DNA of 64,000 bases from Accumulibacter sp031732795 (lineage in GTDB: Bacteria; Pseudomonadota; Gammaproteobacteria; Burkholderiales; Rhodocyclaceae). Location of the stretch: contig JAVMKC010000060.1 in the NCBI GenBank assembly GCA_031732795.1, forward strand, positions 1 through 64,000, in the 5' to 3' direction. The notes below the pieces were generated by a model. That model was not told where the DNA came from. It searched no databases and saw only the letters and a list, made by a program, of their open reading frames with translations. The position numbers and the translations under genes were made by a program. Within the stretch, counting starts at the first letter, position 1. Every line of letters begins with the position of its first letter. Of the stretch, positions 27,316 to 36,638 are shown one piece after another.

Positions 27316-29691
27316 TCAGACGCGGAGTTGCGCCGTAAATGATTCTTGTAAATAAGTCGTCAGCGCCTGCAGCGCTTGGTCGACCTCGGCATCGAGCAAA
27401 GTTTTTCGAGTATCTTGCATCACAATTCGGAAGGCAAGGCTTTTCTTGCCCGTTTCGACGCCGCGTCCGGTATAGACGTCGAACAAGGTGATTTCGCGGA
27501 CCAGTTCAGGACGGTTGGCTTGCAACCCATCGCAAATCGTCTGCAATTCAACGGCTTGGGGAACAACAACGGCCAGGTCACGGACGGCTGGCGGTTGTCT
27601 GGAGAACTCGGCGTATTCCGGCAGATGAGCTTCGAGCAGCGTGGCCAGTTCGAGCTCGAAAAGGGCCAGCGGTAAGGGCAACTCGTACTTCTGCTGCCAC
27701 TGCGGATGCAGTTCACCGATCATGCCGACGGTGCGGCCATCGACGATCACCCGTGCGCTGCGCCCGGGATGCAGCGCTGGGTGGCTGGCGCGTTCGAAGC
27801 GCGGTGTTTTGGGGGCCAGCAGACGCTCGAGATCGCCTTTCAGGTCGAAAAAATCGACGTTCCTCGACGGAACTGCCCACTGTTCGGGCAAGGCGGGACC
27901 GTAAGCCACCGCCGTCAACTGCCACGGTTGGACGAAACCAGGCACGGGCTCTCCGGCGGCATAGCGATGGAAACAGCGTCCGGTTTCGAACAGCCGAATG
28001 CGTGTCTGCCGACGTTTGAGGTTGGTCAGCACGTTGGCGACCAATCCGCCGATCAAGGTCGAACGCAACACGCTCAACTGACTGGCGATCGGGTTGCTCA
28101 GACGGATCAACTGGCGATTCTCCGCGAAGTCGACTTCCCAGGATTCCTCGACGAACGCGAAATTGATCACCTCCTGATAGCCGCCGTCGGCAAGAATCTG
28201 GCGTAGACGGGGCAGCGTCCGCTTGGCTTCGGGCCGCGGCAGCATGTTCAGCGCGCCTCGCGGACTCGGCGAGGGGATGTTGTCATACCCATGCACGCGG
28301 GCGATTTCCTCGACCAGATCCTCCTCGATCTCGATATCGAAGCGATAGCTCGGCGGCGTGATCCTGAATTCCTCCGCGTCCTGACAAAACGGCAAGCCGA
28401 GCCGGGTCAGAATCTCGGCGATGTGCTCGGCGGCGAACGGCGTGCCGAGAATTTTGCCCACCCGCGATGGCCGCAGACGCACCGGCAGCCGTTCCGGCAG
28501 CACGGCCAGCGCCTGCGATACCGGCCCGGCCCGACCGCCGCAGATTTCGAGAATCAGCCGGCTGGCCCGTTCGAGCGCCCGGCGCGTACCGCCGAAATCG
28601 ACCCCCCGTTCGAAGCGGTGCGAGGCATCCGAACCGAAGCCATACTGGCGTGCGCGGCCGGCCACCGCCTTGGGGGCGAAGAATGCCGCTTCGAGAAACA
28701 GTTCGTCGGTATCGAGCGTGATGCCGCTCTCCGCGCCGCCCATGATTCCGGCCAGAGCCAGCGGATTGGCGTCGTCAGCGATCAACAGGGTATCGCTGCG
28801 CAGGCGCAGCGTTTGTTCGTTCAACAGCCGCAGGGTTTCGTCTGGACGGGCCAGGCGGACCCGGATGGTACCGTTCAGTCGGGAATTGTCGAACGCGTGC
28901 AGGGGCTGCCCGAGTTCCAGCATCACGTAGTTGGTGATATCGACCAGCGCGGAGATCGACCGCAAGCCGCTACGCTCGAGACGCCGACGCATCCAGGCCG
29001 GTGTCGTGGCGCGGGCATTGACTCCGCTGATCACCCGGCCGCAATACAGCGGGCAGGATTCTGGCGCGGCGAGCACGATAGGCCGTTCTTTGTCGATCGT
29101 CGGCTCGACGGCGGCGACCTCGATGTAACGCGCCGGGGTGCCGGTCAAGGCTGCCACCTCGCGCGCCACGCCCTCCAGTGACAAGCAGTCGGCGCGGTTG
29201 GGCGTCAGCTTGAGGGTCAATAGCCGGTCGTCCAGATCGAGGTAAGTGCGAAGGTTCTCGCCGACCGGCGCGTCGTCATCGAGAATCAACAGGCCGGACG
29301 CGTCGTCGCTGATGGCCAGTTCCTTGGCCGAGCACAGCATGCCTGATGAAGTGATGCCGCGGACCTTGGCGACTTTGATCGTCAATCCACCCGGCAATTC
29401 GGCGCCCGGCAACGCGCAGGGCACTTTTTTACCCGCCGCGGCGTTCGGTGCGCCACAGACGATCTGAGCGATTTCGCCTGCCCCCAGATCGACCCGGCAG
29501 ACGTGCAGACGATCGGCCGCCGGGTGTTTGTCGACGTCGAGAATCTGGGCGACGATCACGCGGTCGAAGGGCGGCGCAACGCTTTCCTCGCTCTCGACCT
29601 CCAGTCCGGCCATGGTCAACAGATGCGAAAACTCATGCCCGACACACGTCGGGTCGACAAAGCCGCGCAGCCAGGATTCAGAAAATTTCAT
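27316..29691 (-). CDS. pheT: Phenylalanine-tRNA ligase beta subunit
   Basis: 791 residues, the usual length. MKFSESWLRGFVDP opens the protein. The tRNA-binding OB domain (~residues 40-150, VIVAQILDVDKHPAADRLHVC), B3/B4 editing domain, B5 and the C-terminal anticodon-binding FDX domain (SRQPPAVRDLAVVVP) follow in order. With PheS it forms an alpha2-beta2 enzyme charging tRNA-Phe. It sits 27 bases after pheS. Confidence 0.96.
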   Translation of the reverse strand: MKFSESWLRGFVDPTCVGHEFSHLLTMAGLEVESEESVAPPFDRVIVAQILDVDKHPAADRLHVCRVDLGAGEIAQIVCGAPNAAAGKKVPCALPGAELPGGLTIKVAKVRGITSSGMLCSAKELAISDDASGLLILDDDAPVGENLRTYLDLDDRLLTLKLTPNRADCLSLEGVAREVAALTGTPARYIEVAAVEPTIDKERPIVLAAPESCPLYCGRVISGVNARATTPAWMRRRLERSGLRSISALVDITNYVMLELGQPLHAFDNSRLNGTIRVRLARPDETLRLLNEQTLRLRSDTLLIADDANPLALAGIMGGAESGITLDTDELFLEAAFFAPKAVAGRARQYGFGSDASHRFERGVDFGGTRRALERASRLILEICGGRAGPVSQALAVLPERLPVRLRPSRVGKILGTPFAAEHIAEILTRLGLPFCQDAEEFRITPPSYRFDIEIEEDLVEEIARVHGYDNIPSPSPRGALNMLPRPEAKRTLPRLRQILADGGYQEVINFAFVEESWEVDFAENRQLIRLSNPIASQLSVLRSTLIGGLVANVLTNLKRRQTRIRLFETGRCFHRYAAGEPVPGFVQPWQLTAVAYGPALPEQWAVPSRNVDFFDLKGDLERLLAPKTPRFERASHPALHPGRSARVIVDGRTVGMIGELHPQWQQKYELPLPLALFELELATLLEAHLPEYAEFSRQPPAVRDLAVVVPQAVELQTICDGLQANRPELVREITLFDVYTGRGVETGKKSLAFRIVMQDTRKTLLDAEVDQALQALTTYLQESFTAQLRV

Positions 29692-29718
29692 TACGAATCA
29701 GGTTATCCAAGCTAAATT

Positions 29719-30765
29719 TCAGACAAACTGCCGAAGGAAACGGAGGTCGCCTTCGTAGAACAGACGCAGGTCATTGACGCCATAACGCAGCATCGACAAG
29801 CGGTCGGGGCCCATGCCAAAAGCGAAACCGAGGTATTTCTCCGGATCGATGGCGACGTGTCGCAGGACATTCGGATGCACCATGCCGCAGCCGGCGATTT
29901 CCAACCAGCGCCCCTTCAGCGCGCCGCTCATGAAGGCGACGTCGATTTCGGCGGACGGTTCGGTAAAGGGGAAAAACGACGGTCGAAAACGCACTTGCAG
30001 GTCGTCGCTTTCGAAGAAGCGCCGCAAGAAGTCGCCGAGCACGCTTTTCAGGTCGGCAAAACTGACGTTTTCACCAATCCACAGCCCTTCGACCTGGTGG
30101 AACATCGGCGAATGCGTGGCGTCGGAATCGACGCGGTAGACCCGACCCGGGGCGATGATGCGGATTTCCGGCATCGTGGCCTGAGCAGCGTAACGTGCGA
30201 CGTGCGCCTGCATGTAACGGACCTGGATCGGACTGGTGTGAGTACGCAGCAGGATTCCCGGAGCGACGTTTCCCTCGGCGTCCTGCAGATAGAAGGTATC
30301 GTGCATCGACCGTGCCGGGTGATCCTCCGGCGTATTCAGGGCCGTGAAATTCTGGAAATCCTCTTCGATTTCCGGGCCGTCGGCGACCTCGAAACCGATC
30401 GAGCGGAACAGATCCTCGATCCGCTCCAGCGTCCGGGTCACCGGGTGCAGCCCCCCGCGCGCCTGCCCGCGACCGGGCAGCGTCACGTCCAAGGCTTCTT
30501 CAGCCAGACGGGTGGCCAGAAGGCGGCGGCGAATCGCTTCCCGCCGCGCGGCAAGTGCGGCTTCGACGCCTTCCTTGGCACGGTTGATCGCCGCGCCCGT
30601 GGCTTTGCGCTCGTCCGGTGGCAGGGCGCCCAGGGTTTTCAGCAGGCCGGTGATTTGGCCGCTTTTGCCGAGGAAACCGGCTTTGGCCTGTTCCAGAGTA
30701 TCCGGATCGTCGATCGCCGCGAAAGCGGCGGTGGCGGCCTCGACTATATCTTCGAAGTTGGACAT
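29719..30765 (-). CDS. pheS: Phenylalanine-tRNA ligase alpha subunit
   Basis: 348 residues. An N-terminal coiled-coil arm is followed by the class II catalytic core: HPVTRTLERIEDLF, the motif 2 region with RVYRVDSDATHSPMFHQVEG, and motif 3 GFAFGMGPDRLSMLRYG. It binds Phe and ATP, forming Phe-AMP for transfer to tRNA-Phe. A hairpin with a U-run directly precedes the ATG and may attenuate transcription of pheST. Confidence 0.96.
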   Translation of the reverse strand: MSNFEDIVEAATAAFAAIDDPDTLEQAKAGFLGKSGQITGLLKTLGALPPDERKATGAAINRAKEGVEAALAARREAIRRRLLATRLAEEALDVTLPGRGQARGGLHPVTRTLERIEDLFRSIGFEVADGPEIEEDFQNFTALNTPEDHPARSMHDTFYLQDAEGNVAPGILLRTHTSPIQVRYMQAHVARYAAQATMPEIRIIAPGRVYRVDSDATHSPMFHQVEGLWIGENVSFADLKSVLGDFLRRFFESDDLQVRFRPSFFPFTEPSAEIDVAFMSGALKGRWLEIAGCGMVHPNVLRHVAIDPEKYLGFAFGMGPDRLSMLRYGVNDLRLFYEGDLRFLRQFV

Positions 30766-30774
30766 GGTTCAGCG

Positions 30775-30800
30775 AAAAAAGGAGGCTCGCGCCTCCTTTT
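30775..30800 (-). terminator. Terminator/attenuator-like hairpin before pheS
   Basis: On the minus strand AAAAGGAGGC pairs with GCCTCCTTTT around a four-base loop, followed by TT, ending about 10 bases before the pheS ATG. The 5' arm holds a perfect Shine-Dalgarno (AAGGAGG). pheST is attenuated in E. coli, so regulation here is plausible. No Phe-rich leader peptide was found in the short rplT-pheS gap. Confidence 0.7.
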
Positions 30801-30816
30801 CAGACAGTCGTCGTTT

Positions 30817-31176
30817 TCAGGAATCGAGCTGCGCCCGGGCTTGACCTGCCAGTGCGGCGAAGGCGGGTTTGTCGAAAACCGCCAGATCCGCCAACACCTT
30901 GCGGTCGATGTCAATCTGCGCTTTTTTCAGCCCGTTCATCAAGGTGCTGTACTTCATGCCCAGGGCTCGGGCGGCGGCGTTGATCCGGGCGATCCACAGG
31001 CTGCGGAATTGACGCTTGCGCTGGCGACGGTCGCGGTAGGCATATTGCCCGGCTTTCATCACCGCCTGTTTGGCGACGCGATAAACGTTTTTACGGCGAC
31101 CGCGGTAACCCTTGGCCAGGGCGAGAATTTTTTTGTGGCGCGCGTGCGCGGTGACTCCGCGTTTTACTCGGGGCAT
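30817..31176 (-). CDS. rplT: 50S ribosomal protein L20
   Basis: 119 residues: MPRVKRGVTAHARHKKILAL, then GRRKNVYRVAKQAVM and YRDRRQRKRQFRSLWI. It is a highly basic early-assembly protein that binds 23S rRNA. In other bacteria L20 also represses its own operon by binding the infC-rpmI mRNA. It follows rpmI by 11 bases. Confidence 0.97.
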   Translation of the reverse strand: MPRVKRGVTAHARHKKILALAKGYRGRRKNVYRVAKQAVMKAGQYAYRDRRQRKRQFRSLWIARINAAARALGMKYSTLMNGLKKAQIDIDRKVLADLAVFDKPAFAALAGQARAQLDS

Positions 31177-31187
31177 CTTCTATCTCC

Positions 31188-31385
31188 TCAGGCGTAGGGC
31201 AACATCGAACGGACAACGGCCTTGTCGGCATCATGCACGGCGGTAACGCCGCGCAGTTGACGTTTGGTCTTGGTGTCCTTCTTGGTCAGGATGTGTCGCT
31301 TGTACGCATGCGAGCGCTTGATGCGGCCGCTGGGACTGATCTTGAAGCGTTTTTTCGCTCCAGTCTTGGTTTTCATTTTGGGCAT
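31188..31385 (-). CDS. rpmI: 50S ribosomal protein L35
   Basis: 65 residues, basic: MPKMKTKTGAKKRFKISPSG with AYKRHILTKKDTKTKRQLRG. It lies between infC and rplT in the standard order; the GGAG before the ATG is a good ribosome site. The 97-base gap to infC may hold the L20-binding leader, but I cannot identify the structure. Confidence 0.97.
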   Translation of the reverse strand: MPKMKTKTGAKKRFKISPSGRIKRSHAYKRHILTKKDTKTKRQLRGVTAVHDADKAVVRSMLPYA

Positions 31386-31482
31386 TGACTGCTCCTGTTT
31401 ATGCCATGCTGTCAGGTGTCTCCCGGCGGAAGAACTTCAAACCCAACCTCACTTGTTTTTACTGCTTCTTGCGACGCCGGGC

Positions 31483-32004
31483 TTACCTTTTACGGCTCGG
31501 CGTCAGCACCATCACCATCTGACGGCCTTCCATCTTCGGCATCTGCTCGACGACAGCCACGTCCTGAAGGTCGGTGCGGATTCTTTCGATCTGGCGCATG
31601 CCGATATCCTGGTGCGCCATTTCACGGCCACGAAAACGCAAAGTAACCTTGACCTTGTCGTCTTCCTCCAGAAAACGCGTCATGTTGCGCAATTTGATCT
31701 GGTAATCGTTTTCGTCGGTGCCGGGCCGCAGTTTGACTTCCTTGACCTGCACCTGCTTCTGCTTCAGCTTCTGCTCGTGCTGGCGTTTCTGCTCCTGGTA
31801 CTTGAACTTGCCAAAATCGACGATACGACAGACTGGAGGATGCGCCATCGGGGCGATCTCGACCAGATCGACCCCCGCTTCCTCCGCCAGAGCCAAAGCC
31901 GCCCTGACATTCATCACTCCCAGTTGCTCGCCGTCCACCCCGACCAGACGGACTTCCGGTGCGTTGATCTCTTCGTTAACGCGTTGCGCCTTTTGTATTG
32001 CGAT
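31483..32004 (-). CDS. infC: Translation initiation factor IF-3 (probable AUC start)
   Basis: The first ATG/GTG/TTG candidates would cut off the conserved opening AQRVNEEINAPEVRLVG. The frame extends back to ATC at 32002-32004, preceded by AAGGAG with an eight-base gap, giving 173 residues (AIQKAQRVNEEI...). infC in E. coli starts with AUU, and IF-3 limits its own synthesis by rejecting such starts, so a rare AUC start fits that autoregulation. N-domain, basic linker (KQKQVQVKEVKLRPGTDEND) and C-domain are complete. It lies 28 bases after thrS. Confidence 0.93.
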   Translation of the reverse strand: MAIQKAQRVNEEINAPEVRLVGVDGEQLGVMNVRAALALAEEAGVDLVEIAPMAHPPVCRIVDFGKFKYQEQKRQHEQKLKQKQVQVKEVKLRPGTDENDYQIKLRNMTRFLEEDDKVKVTLRFRGREMAHQDIGMRQIERIRTDLQDVAVVEQMPKMEGRQMVMVLTPSRKR

Positions 32005-32032
32005 GGCTCAGACTCCTTGTCCACACGAAAAG

Positions 32033-33949
32033 TTAAACCGTGCCACTACGCGCCTCGATTTCATCGAGTAGTCGCCTGATCAGCGCCTCTACCGGCATCT
32101 GTCCCAGGTCCCCTCCGCCGCGTGTCCGCACGGTCACCAAATGGGCTGCCACTTCCTTGTCGCCGACGACGATCTGGTATGGCAGCTTGTTCAAGCTATG
32201 TTCTCGTATTTTATAGGTAATTTTTTCATTGCGCAAATCGGCTTCGACACGCAGACCGGCTGAGCGCAATGCTGCCGCGACTTCAGCGGCGTATTGCTCC
32301 TGTTTTTCCGAAATATTGATGACCACCGCCTGAACTGGCGAAAGCCACAAGGGCATCGCACCGGCATGATTCTCGATCAAAATACCGATGAATCGTTCCA
32401 ACGAACCGAGAATCGCCCGGTGCAGCATGACCGGCGTGTGCCGGCTGTTGTCTTCGCCGACGTACTCGGCGCCCAGGCGTTGCGGCATCGAGAAATCAAC
32501 CTGTATCGTTCCGCACTGCCACGAGCGACCGATGGCGTCCTTGACGTGGAACTCGATCTTCGGCCCATAAAACGCGCCTTCACCGGGCAATTCTTCCCAA
32601 AGCAGATCGGAGAATTTCAGCGCCTCGCGCAGCGCTGATTCAGCCTTATCCCACACTTCGTCCGAACCGACGCGTTTTTCTGGGCGCAGGGCCAGCTTGA
32701 CGGCGATGTCACGAAAACCAAAATCGTCATAGACCTTGCGTACCAGGACAATGAAATCGGCCACCTCCGGCTGGATCTGATCCTCGGTGCAAAAAATATG
32801 GCCATCGTCCTGGGTGAATCCACGGATGCGCATGATGCCGTGCAAGGCGCCGGACGGCTCGTTGCGGTGACAGGAGCCGAACTCGCCGTAGCGTAGCGGC
32901 AGATCGCGGTAACTGCGCAGGCCGGTGTTGAAAATCTGGATATGACCGGGACAGTTCATCGGCTTGATCGCGTAGTCGTGTTTTTCCGACTCGGTGGTGA
33001 ACATGTTGTCCTTGTAGTTGTCCCAGTGGCCGGATTTTTCCCATAACGTCCGGTCGAGAATCTGCGGACATTTGACTTCCAGATAACCGTTGCGCTGATA
33101 AACGCCGCGCATGTACTGCTCAATTTCCTGCCAGATCGACCAGCCCTTGGCGTGCCAGAAAACCATCCCCGGCGCTTCGTCCTGCAGATGAAACAGATCG
33201 AGTTGCCGGCCGAGCTTGCGATGATCACGTTTTTCGGCTTCCTCGAGCATGTGCAGATAGCTGTCCTGATCCTCCTTGCTGGCCCAGGCCGTGCCGTAAA
33301 TGCGCTGCAATTGCTCGTTACGATGGTCGCCGCGCCAGTAGGCGCCAGCCACTTTCATCAGCTTGAAAACTTTCAATTTGCCGGTCGATGGAACGTGAGG
33401 GCCGCGGCAGAGATCGACGAAATCGCCTTCGCGATACAGCGAAACCGGCTCACCCGCCGGAATGGCTTCGATCAATTCCGCCTTGTAATGCTCGCCCAGG
33501 GACCGGAAAAAACCGATCGCCTCGTCCCGCGGCAAAACCTCGCGCGTCACCGGCAGGTCGCGCCGAGCCAACTCAGCCATCCGTTTTTCGATCGCCAGCA
33601 GATCCTCCGGCGTGAATGGCCGGTCAAAGGCAAAGTCATAATAGAAACCGTTTTCGATCACCGGACCGATCGTCACCTGCGCGGACGAAAAAAGTTCCTT
33701 GACCGCATAAGCCAACAAATGCGCCGTTGAATGACGGATGACCTCCAGACCCGCCGGATCCTTGCTGGTGACGATCGCGCATTCGACGTCCTGGTCGATG
33801 ACGAACGAAGTATCCACCAGTCGTCCATCGACCTTGCCGGCCACCGCGGCGCGTGCCAAACCGCTGCCAATACGGGCGGCAAGCTCGGCAACGGTGATCG
33901 GCTCAGCGAATTCCCGGCGGGAACCATCGGGGAGTGAGACTACGGGCAT
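32033..33949 (-). CDS. thrS: Threonine-tRNA ligase
   Basis: 638 residues, close to the E. coli length. An N-terminal TGS domain (MPVVSLPDGSRREFAEPITV), an editing domain (HSTAHLLAYAVKELF, with the HxxxH site and later CRGPHVPSTG), a class II core with its Zn2+ ligands (KPMNCPGHIQIF) and the anticodon-binding domain (PVQAVVINISEKQ) are in order. It is the first gene of the thrS-infC-rpmI-rplT-pheST-ihfA operon. Confidence 0.97.
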   Translation of the reverse strand: MPVVSLPDGSRREFAEPITVAELAARIGSGLARAAVAGKVDGRLVDTSFVIDQDVECAIVTSKDPAGLEVIRHSTAHLLAYAVKELFSSAQVTIGPVIENGFYYDFAFDRPFTPEDLLAIEKRMAELARRDLPVTREVLPRDEAIGFFRSLGEHYKAELIEAIPAGEPVSLYREGDFVDLCRGPHVPSTGKLKVFKLMKVAGAYWRGDHRNEQLQRIYGTAWASKEDQDSYLHMLEEAEKRDHRKLGRQLDLFHLQDEAPGMVFWHAKGWSIWQEIEQYMRGVYQRNGYLEVKCPQILDRTLWEKSGHWDNYKDNMFTTESEKHDYAIKPMNCPGHIQIFNTGLRSYRDLPLRYGEFGSCHRNEPSGALHGIMRIRGFTQDDGHIFCTEDQIQPEVADFIVLVRKVYDDFGFRDIAVKLALRPEKRVGSDEVWDKAESALREALKFSDLLWEELPGEGAFYGPKIEFHVKDAIGRSWQCGTIQVDFSMPQRLGAEYVGEDNSRHTPVMLHRAILGSLERFIGILIENHAGAMPLWLSPVQAVVINISEKQEQYAAEVAAALRSAGLRVEADLRNEKITYKIREHSLNKLPYQIVVGDKEVAAHLVTVRTRGGGDLGQMPVEALIRRLLDEIEARSGTV

Positions 33950-34489
33950 CGTGCAACCTCAATGCGTAAATCCAGGCCCGTGACCGGGCGAAACGGCTTG
34001 GAAAAGTGGCGTCTCTGCCAAGCCCCAGTTGCTCGCCAGGGGCGCTCCCCGGCAAAGTCGGTGTGATAAAACGAAAGCCAGAGACCAGCTCTGGCTCGCG
34101 GAAATCGGGCGGACGACCCACCGGCGCGCTGTCATCGGCGAAGACAGCCTGACGAATAAAACTCAGTGCAAGAGTTGGGTTTTGCCGCAGAAAACGATCG
34201 TTTTTGCTTGGACGGAACGCTTGTCCACGACGATCGACTCGATAAATTGTAACACACGCCGAACGCTACTATTTTTCGACCCGGAATAGTGGATGGCCAG
34301 ACGCGAAAACCAAGACGGCTTCGTCGCTGATCGCGTATTTTTCCTGTCTTTTCAGCATTGAAGATTGATGGCGCCAGGCATTGAAGCCGCGCATGAAGTC
34401 GGCCGTCTGAATCGTAGGCCTCGTTCGATGCGCAAGCTTTCGGCGACGGAACCCGGCACGACCGACCTTGGTCTGCGGAGAGACGGCGA
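33950..34489. promoter_or_regulatory. thrS leader/promoter region with hairpin
   Basis: No supported gene. On the minus strand, about 130 bases before thrS, AGCCAGAG (34089-34096 complement) pairs with CTCTGGCT (34076-34083 complement) across a five-base loop and is followed by TTCGTTTT. This resembles an attenuator or terminator in the leader. The A+T-rich stretch near 34240-34280 is the likeliest promoter location. Confidence 0.45.
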
Positions 34490-35470
34490 TTACTGGCCGC
34501 GCAGGAGAGCCATCACTTTACTGGCGTCGAGTCCGTTGGCGGTGTCCTGGATTTGCGGCAGATAACGGGTCTGCAATTCCTTGGCTGCAGCGAGCAATTC
34601 GGAGAACGATTGGCGAAGCATGTCAGTATCCATTTGTCTGCCAGCGGCGTAATAGCGTCTGGCGACCTGTCCCAGGGCATAGGTGGTAGCGAATGAGAAG
34701 GCGACGCCGGTAGCGGCTTGGCCGATTGTTCCGGCCAGTTTGCCGCCAATCTTGCCGAGCACTCCGCCCAGCAGCTTGCGGCCGAACTGTTCGAGGTATT
34801 GCGAGGTCAACCCGACGCCGAGGGTGGCGATGAATTCTTTGATGTGCCCCTGGTCGAGTTCGACGCCGTAAGCCTGACCAATCTTGTACACCAGCTTGAC
34901 CTGCAGCGGAATGATCGCCAACGAGGCCCACGATTGCGGTAGCAGTTCGAGCGCGCCGTTGATGATCGCGCTGTTGAGAATCTGCTGATCGAGTTCCTCT
35001 TCAGGAATCTTCGGTATCGTCGCCACCACCGGACCGCTGGCCGACGTCGATGCCGCCGCTTGACGGACCGCAGAGTCTGGCGACACGGCCAGGCCGGCGT
35101 CGACGATTGCTTCGGCCTGACGGCCCAGGGTTTGGGCCTGCTCGGCGTCCAGACCCAGCAGACCTTGCAACTCGGCGAGAAACTGCTGTTCATCCGAGGT
35201 TTGCCGGCCATCAGCATCACAGATGCAAACTGCCATTTCGTAGGCCAACCGCCGGTGTTCAAGATCCTCAAGAATCGAAGTCGCGCTGGTCAGGGTAACG
35301 CGTTTGAGCAGCACGTTGCGATAGATGCCGGGCAAATCCGGTGTCTTGGCGTCGTCGAGGGAATCGGCCAATTGACGTAAGCGCTCGGTTTCGTGATCGT
35401 CCTTGGCGCCATCGGCCAATGCGGCAAAAAAGGCGATCGAGAGCAGGGCTTTTTTCTGTTCGGAGGTCAT
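34490..35470 (-). CDS. TerB-like / DUF697 domain protein
   Basis: 326 residues from the ATG at 35470 (MTSEQKKALLSIAFFAALAD), which has a clear GAAAGGA ribosome site; the longer open frame upstream overlaps TerC in another phase. The N-terminal ~135 residues resemble a tellurite-resistance TerB helical bundle (acidic, with ICDADGRQTSDEQQFL). The rest resembles DUF697: ELLPQSWASLAIIPLQVKLV, then a Gly-rich helix (LLGGVLGKIGGKLAGTIGQA) and ATTYALGQVARRYYAAGRQ. Such C-terminal regions associate with membranes in relatives. It lies just after terC, supporting a shared metal/stress-related role. Exact function unknown. Confidence 0.75.
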   Translation of the reverse strand: MTSEQKKALLSIAFFAALADGAKDDHETERLRQLADSLDDAKTPDLPGIYRNVLLKRVTLTSATSILEDLEHRRLAYEMAVCICDADGRQTSDEQQFLAELQGLLGLDAEQAQTLGRQAEAIVDAGLAVSPDSAVRQAAASTSASGPVVATIPKIPEEELDQQILNSAIINGALELLPQSWASLAIIPLQVKLVYKIGQAYGVELDQGHIKEFIATLGVGLTSQYLEQFGRKLLGGVLGKIGGKLAGTIGQAATGVAFSFATTYALGQVARRYYAAGRQMDTDMLRQSFSELLAAAKELQTRYLPQIQDTANGLDASKVMALLRGQ

Positions 35471-35547
35471 CGGTGGTCCTTCAAAGAGTGATCGAAAAAA
35501 GTTGGTGTGGTCTGCTGCGGAATCCGTCACGAGTATCCGCGTCGGAA

Positions 35548-36531
35548 TCATGAGCCGCTGACGGTGTCGGCCGGCTTGCTGGTCATCAGGCTGGCAATCA
35601 CCGAAATACCGATCACCGTGGCGACGACGGTCAGTGACCAGTGGATCGGCATATGGAACCAGGGCATCGCCAGCATCTTGCCGCCAATGAACACCAGCAC
35701 CAGGGCCAGCCCGTATTTGAGCAAATGAAAACGATCGGCCAGGTCGGCGAGCAGGAAGTACAGCGCCCGTAAGCCCATGATGGCGAAGATGTTCGAAGTC
35801 ATGACGATGAACGGATCGGTGGTGACGGCGAAAATTGCCGGAATGCTGTCGACGGCGAAAACGACGTCGCTGGCTTCGATCAACACCAGTACCAGGAACA
35901 TCGGCGTCGCCCAGAGGATGCCGTCCCGACGGACGAAAAACGCTTCGCCATGAAAACCGGGGGTGATGCGTAAATGACCACGCAGCCAGCGCAGCAGCGG
36001 GTTCTTTTCCAGGTCGGGCGTCTGGTTGGCAAAAAGAATCATCTTGATGCCGGTGACGACCAGGAAGGCGCCGAAGACGTAGAGCAGCCAGGCAAACTGG
36101 TTGACCAGCCAGACCCCGCCCAGAATCATGCCGATACGCATGACGATCGCCCCCAGCACGCCGTAAAGCAGCACCCGGCGTTGCAACTCCGGCGGCACGG
36201 CGAAATAGCTGAAGATCATCACGAAAACGAACATGTTGTCCATCGACAGCGACTGCTCGATCAGGTAACCGGCAAGAAACTCCATGGTCTTGCGGTTGGC
36301 AATCTCTCGGCCCATTCCCGGCGCACCATTGAGATACCACCACATCAGCCCAGCGAAACCCAGGGCCAGCGTCATCCAGACGATCACCCAGGTCAGTGCT
36401 TCCCGTACTGACACCCGATGCGCTTTTCTGCCGCCGAAGACGAACAGATCCAGCGCCAGCATGAGCAGGATGAAGGCAATGAAACCCGCCCACATCGGGG
36501 CAGTGGCAAAAGAATCGATAGAAGAGAACAT
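35548..36531 (-). CDS. TerC-family integral membrane protein
   Basis: 327 residues with about nine hydrophobic helices. Family motifs: the start region ALDLFVFGGRKAHRVSVREAL, EQSLSMDNMFVFVMIFSYF with the conserved acidic membrane residue, and LIEASDVVFAVDSIPAIFAV. TerC proteins (YkoY/Alx relatives) are inner-membrane proteins tied to tellurite resistance and, more generally, Mn2+ efflux or metal loading of exported proteins. An upstream Mn riboswitch (yybP-ykoY) is common in the family, but I could not find one in the 107 bases before the ATG. Confidence 0.92.
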   Translation of the reverse strand: MFSSIDSFATAPMWAGFIAFILLMLALDLFVFGGRKAHRVSVREALTWVIVWMTLALGFAGLMWWYLNGAPGMGREIANRKTMEFLAGYLIEQSLSMDNMFVFVMIFSYFAVPPELQRRVLLYGVLGAIVMRIGMILGGVWLVNQFAWLLYVFGAFLVVTGIKMILFANQTPDLEKNPLLRWLRGHLRITPGFHGEAFFVRRDGILWATPMFLVLVLIEASDVVFAVDSIPAIFAVTTDPFIVMTSNIFAIMGLRALYFLLADLADRFHLLKYGLALVLVFIGGKMLAMPWFHMPIHWSLTVVATVIGISVIASLMTSKPADTVSGS

Positions 36532-36638
36532 CAGAGTGGATGGGGTCTGGAGTGGAAGGAGTCGGTTGGTCGTCCAAGTGGGCCACCGAAGCCTTCAGTG
36601 ACCCGTTCAGTCGCCTACCGGCGCAATGAAACGATCGA

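Noticed and set aside
34490..36586. A single 698-codon minus-strand frame covering two genes
   Set aside because: Its N-terminal half runs through terC in the wrong phase. Only the part from ATG 35470 has family features; terC is in another frame at 35548-36531.
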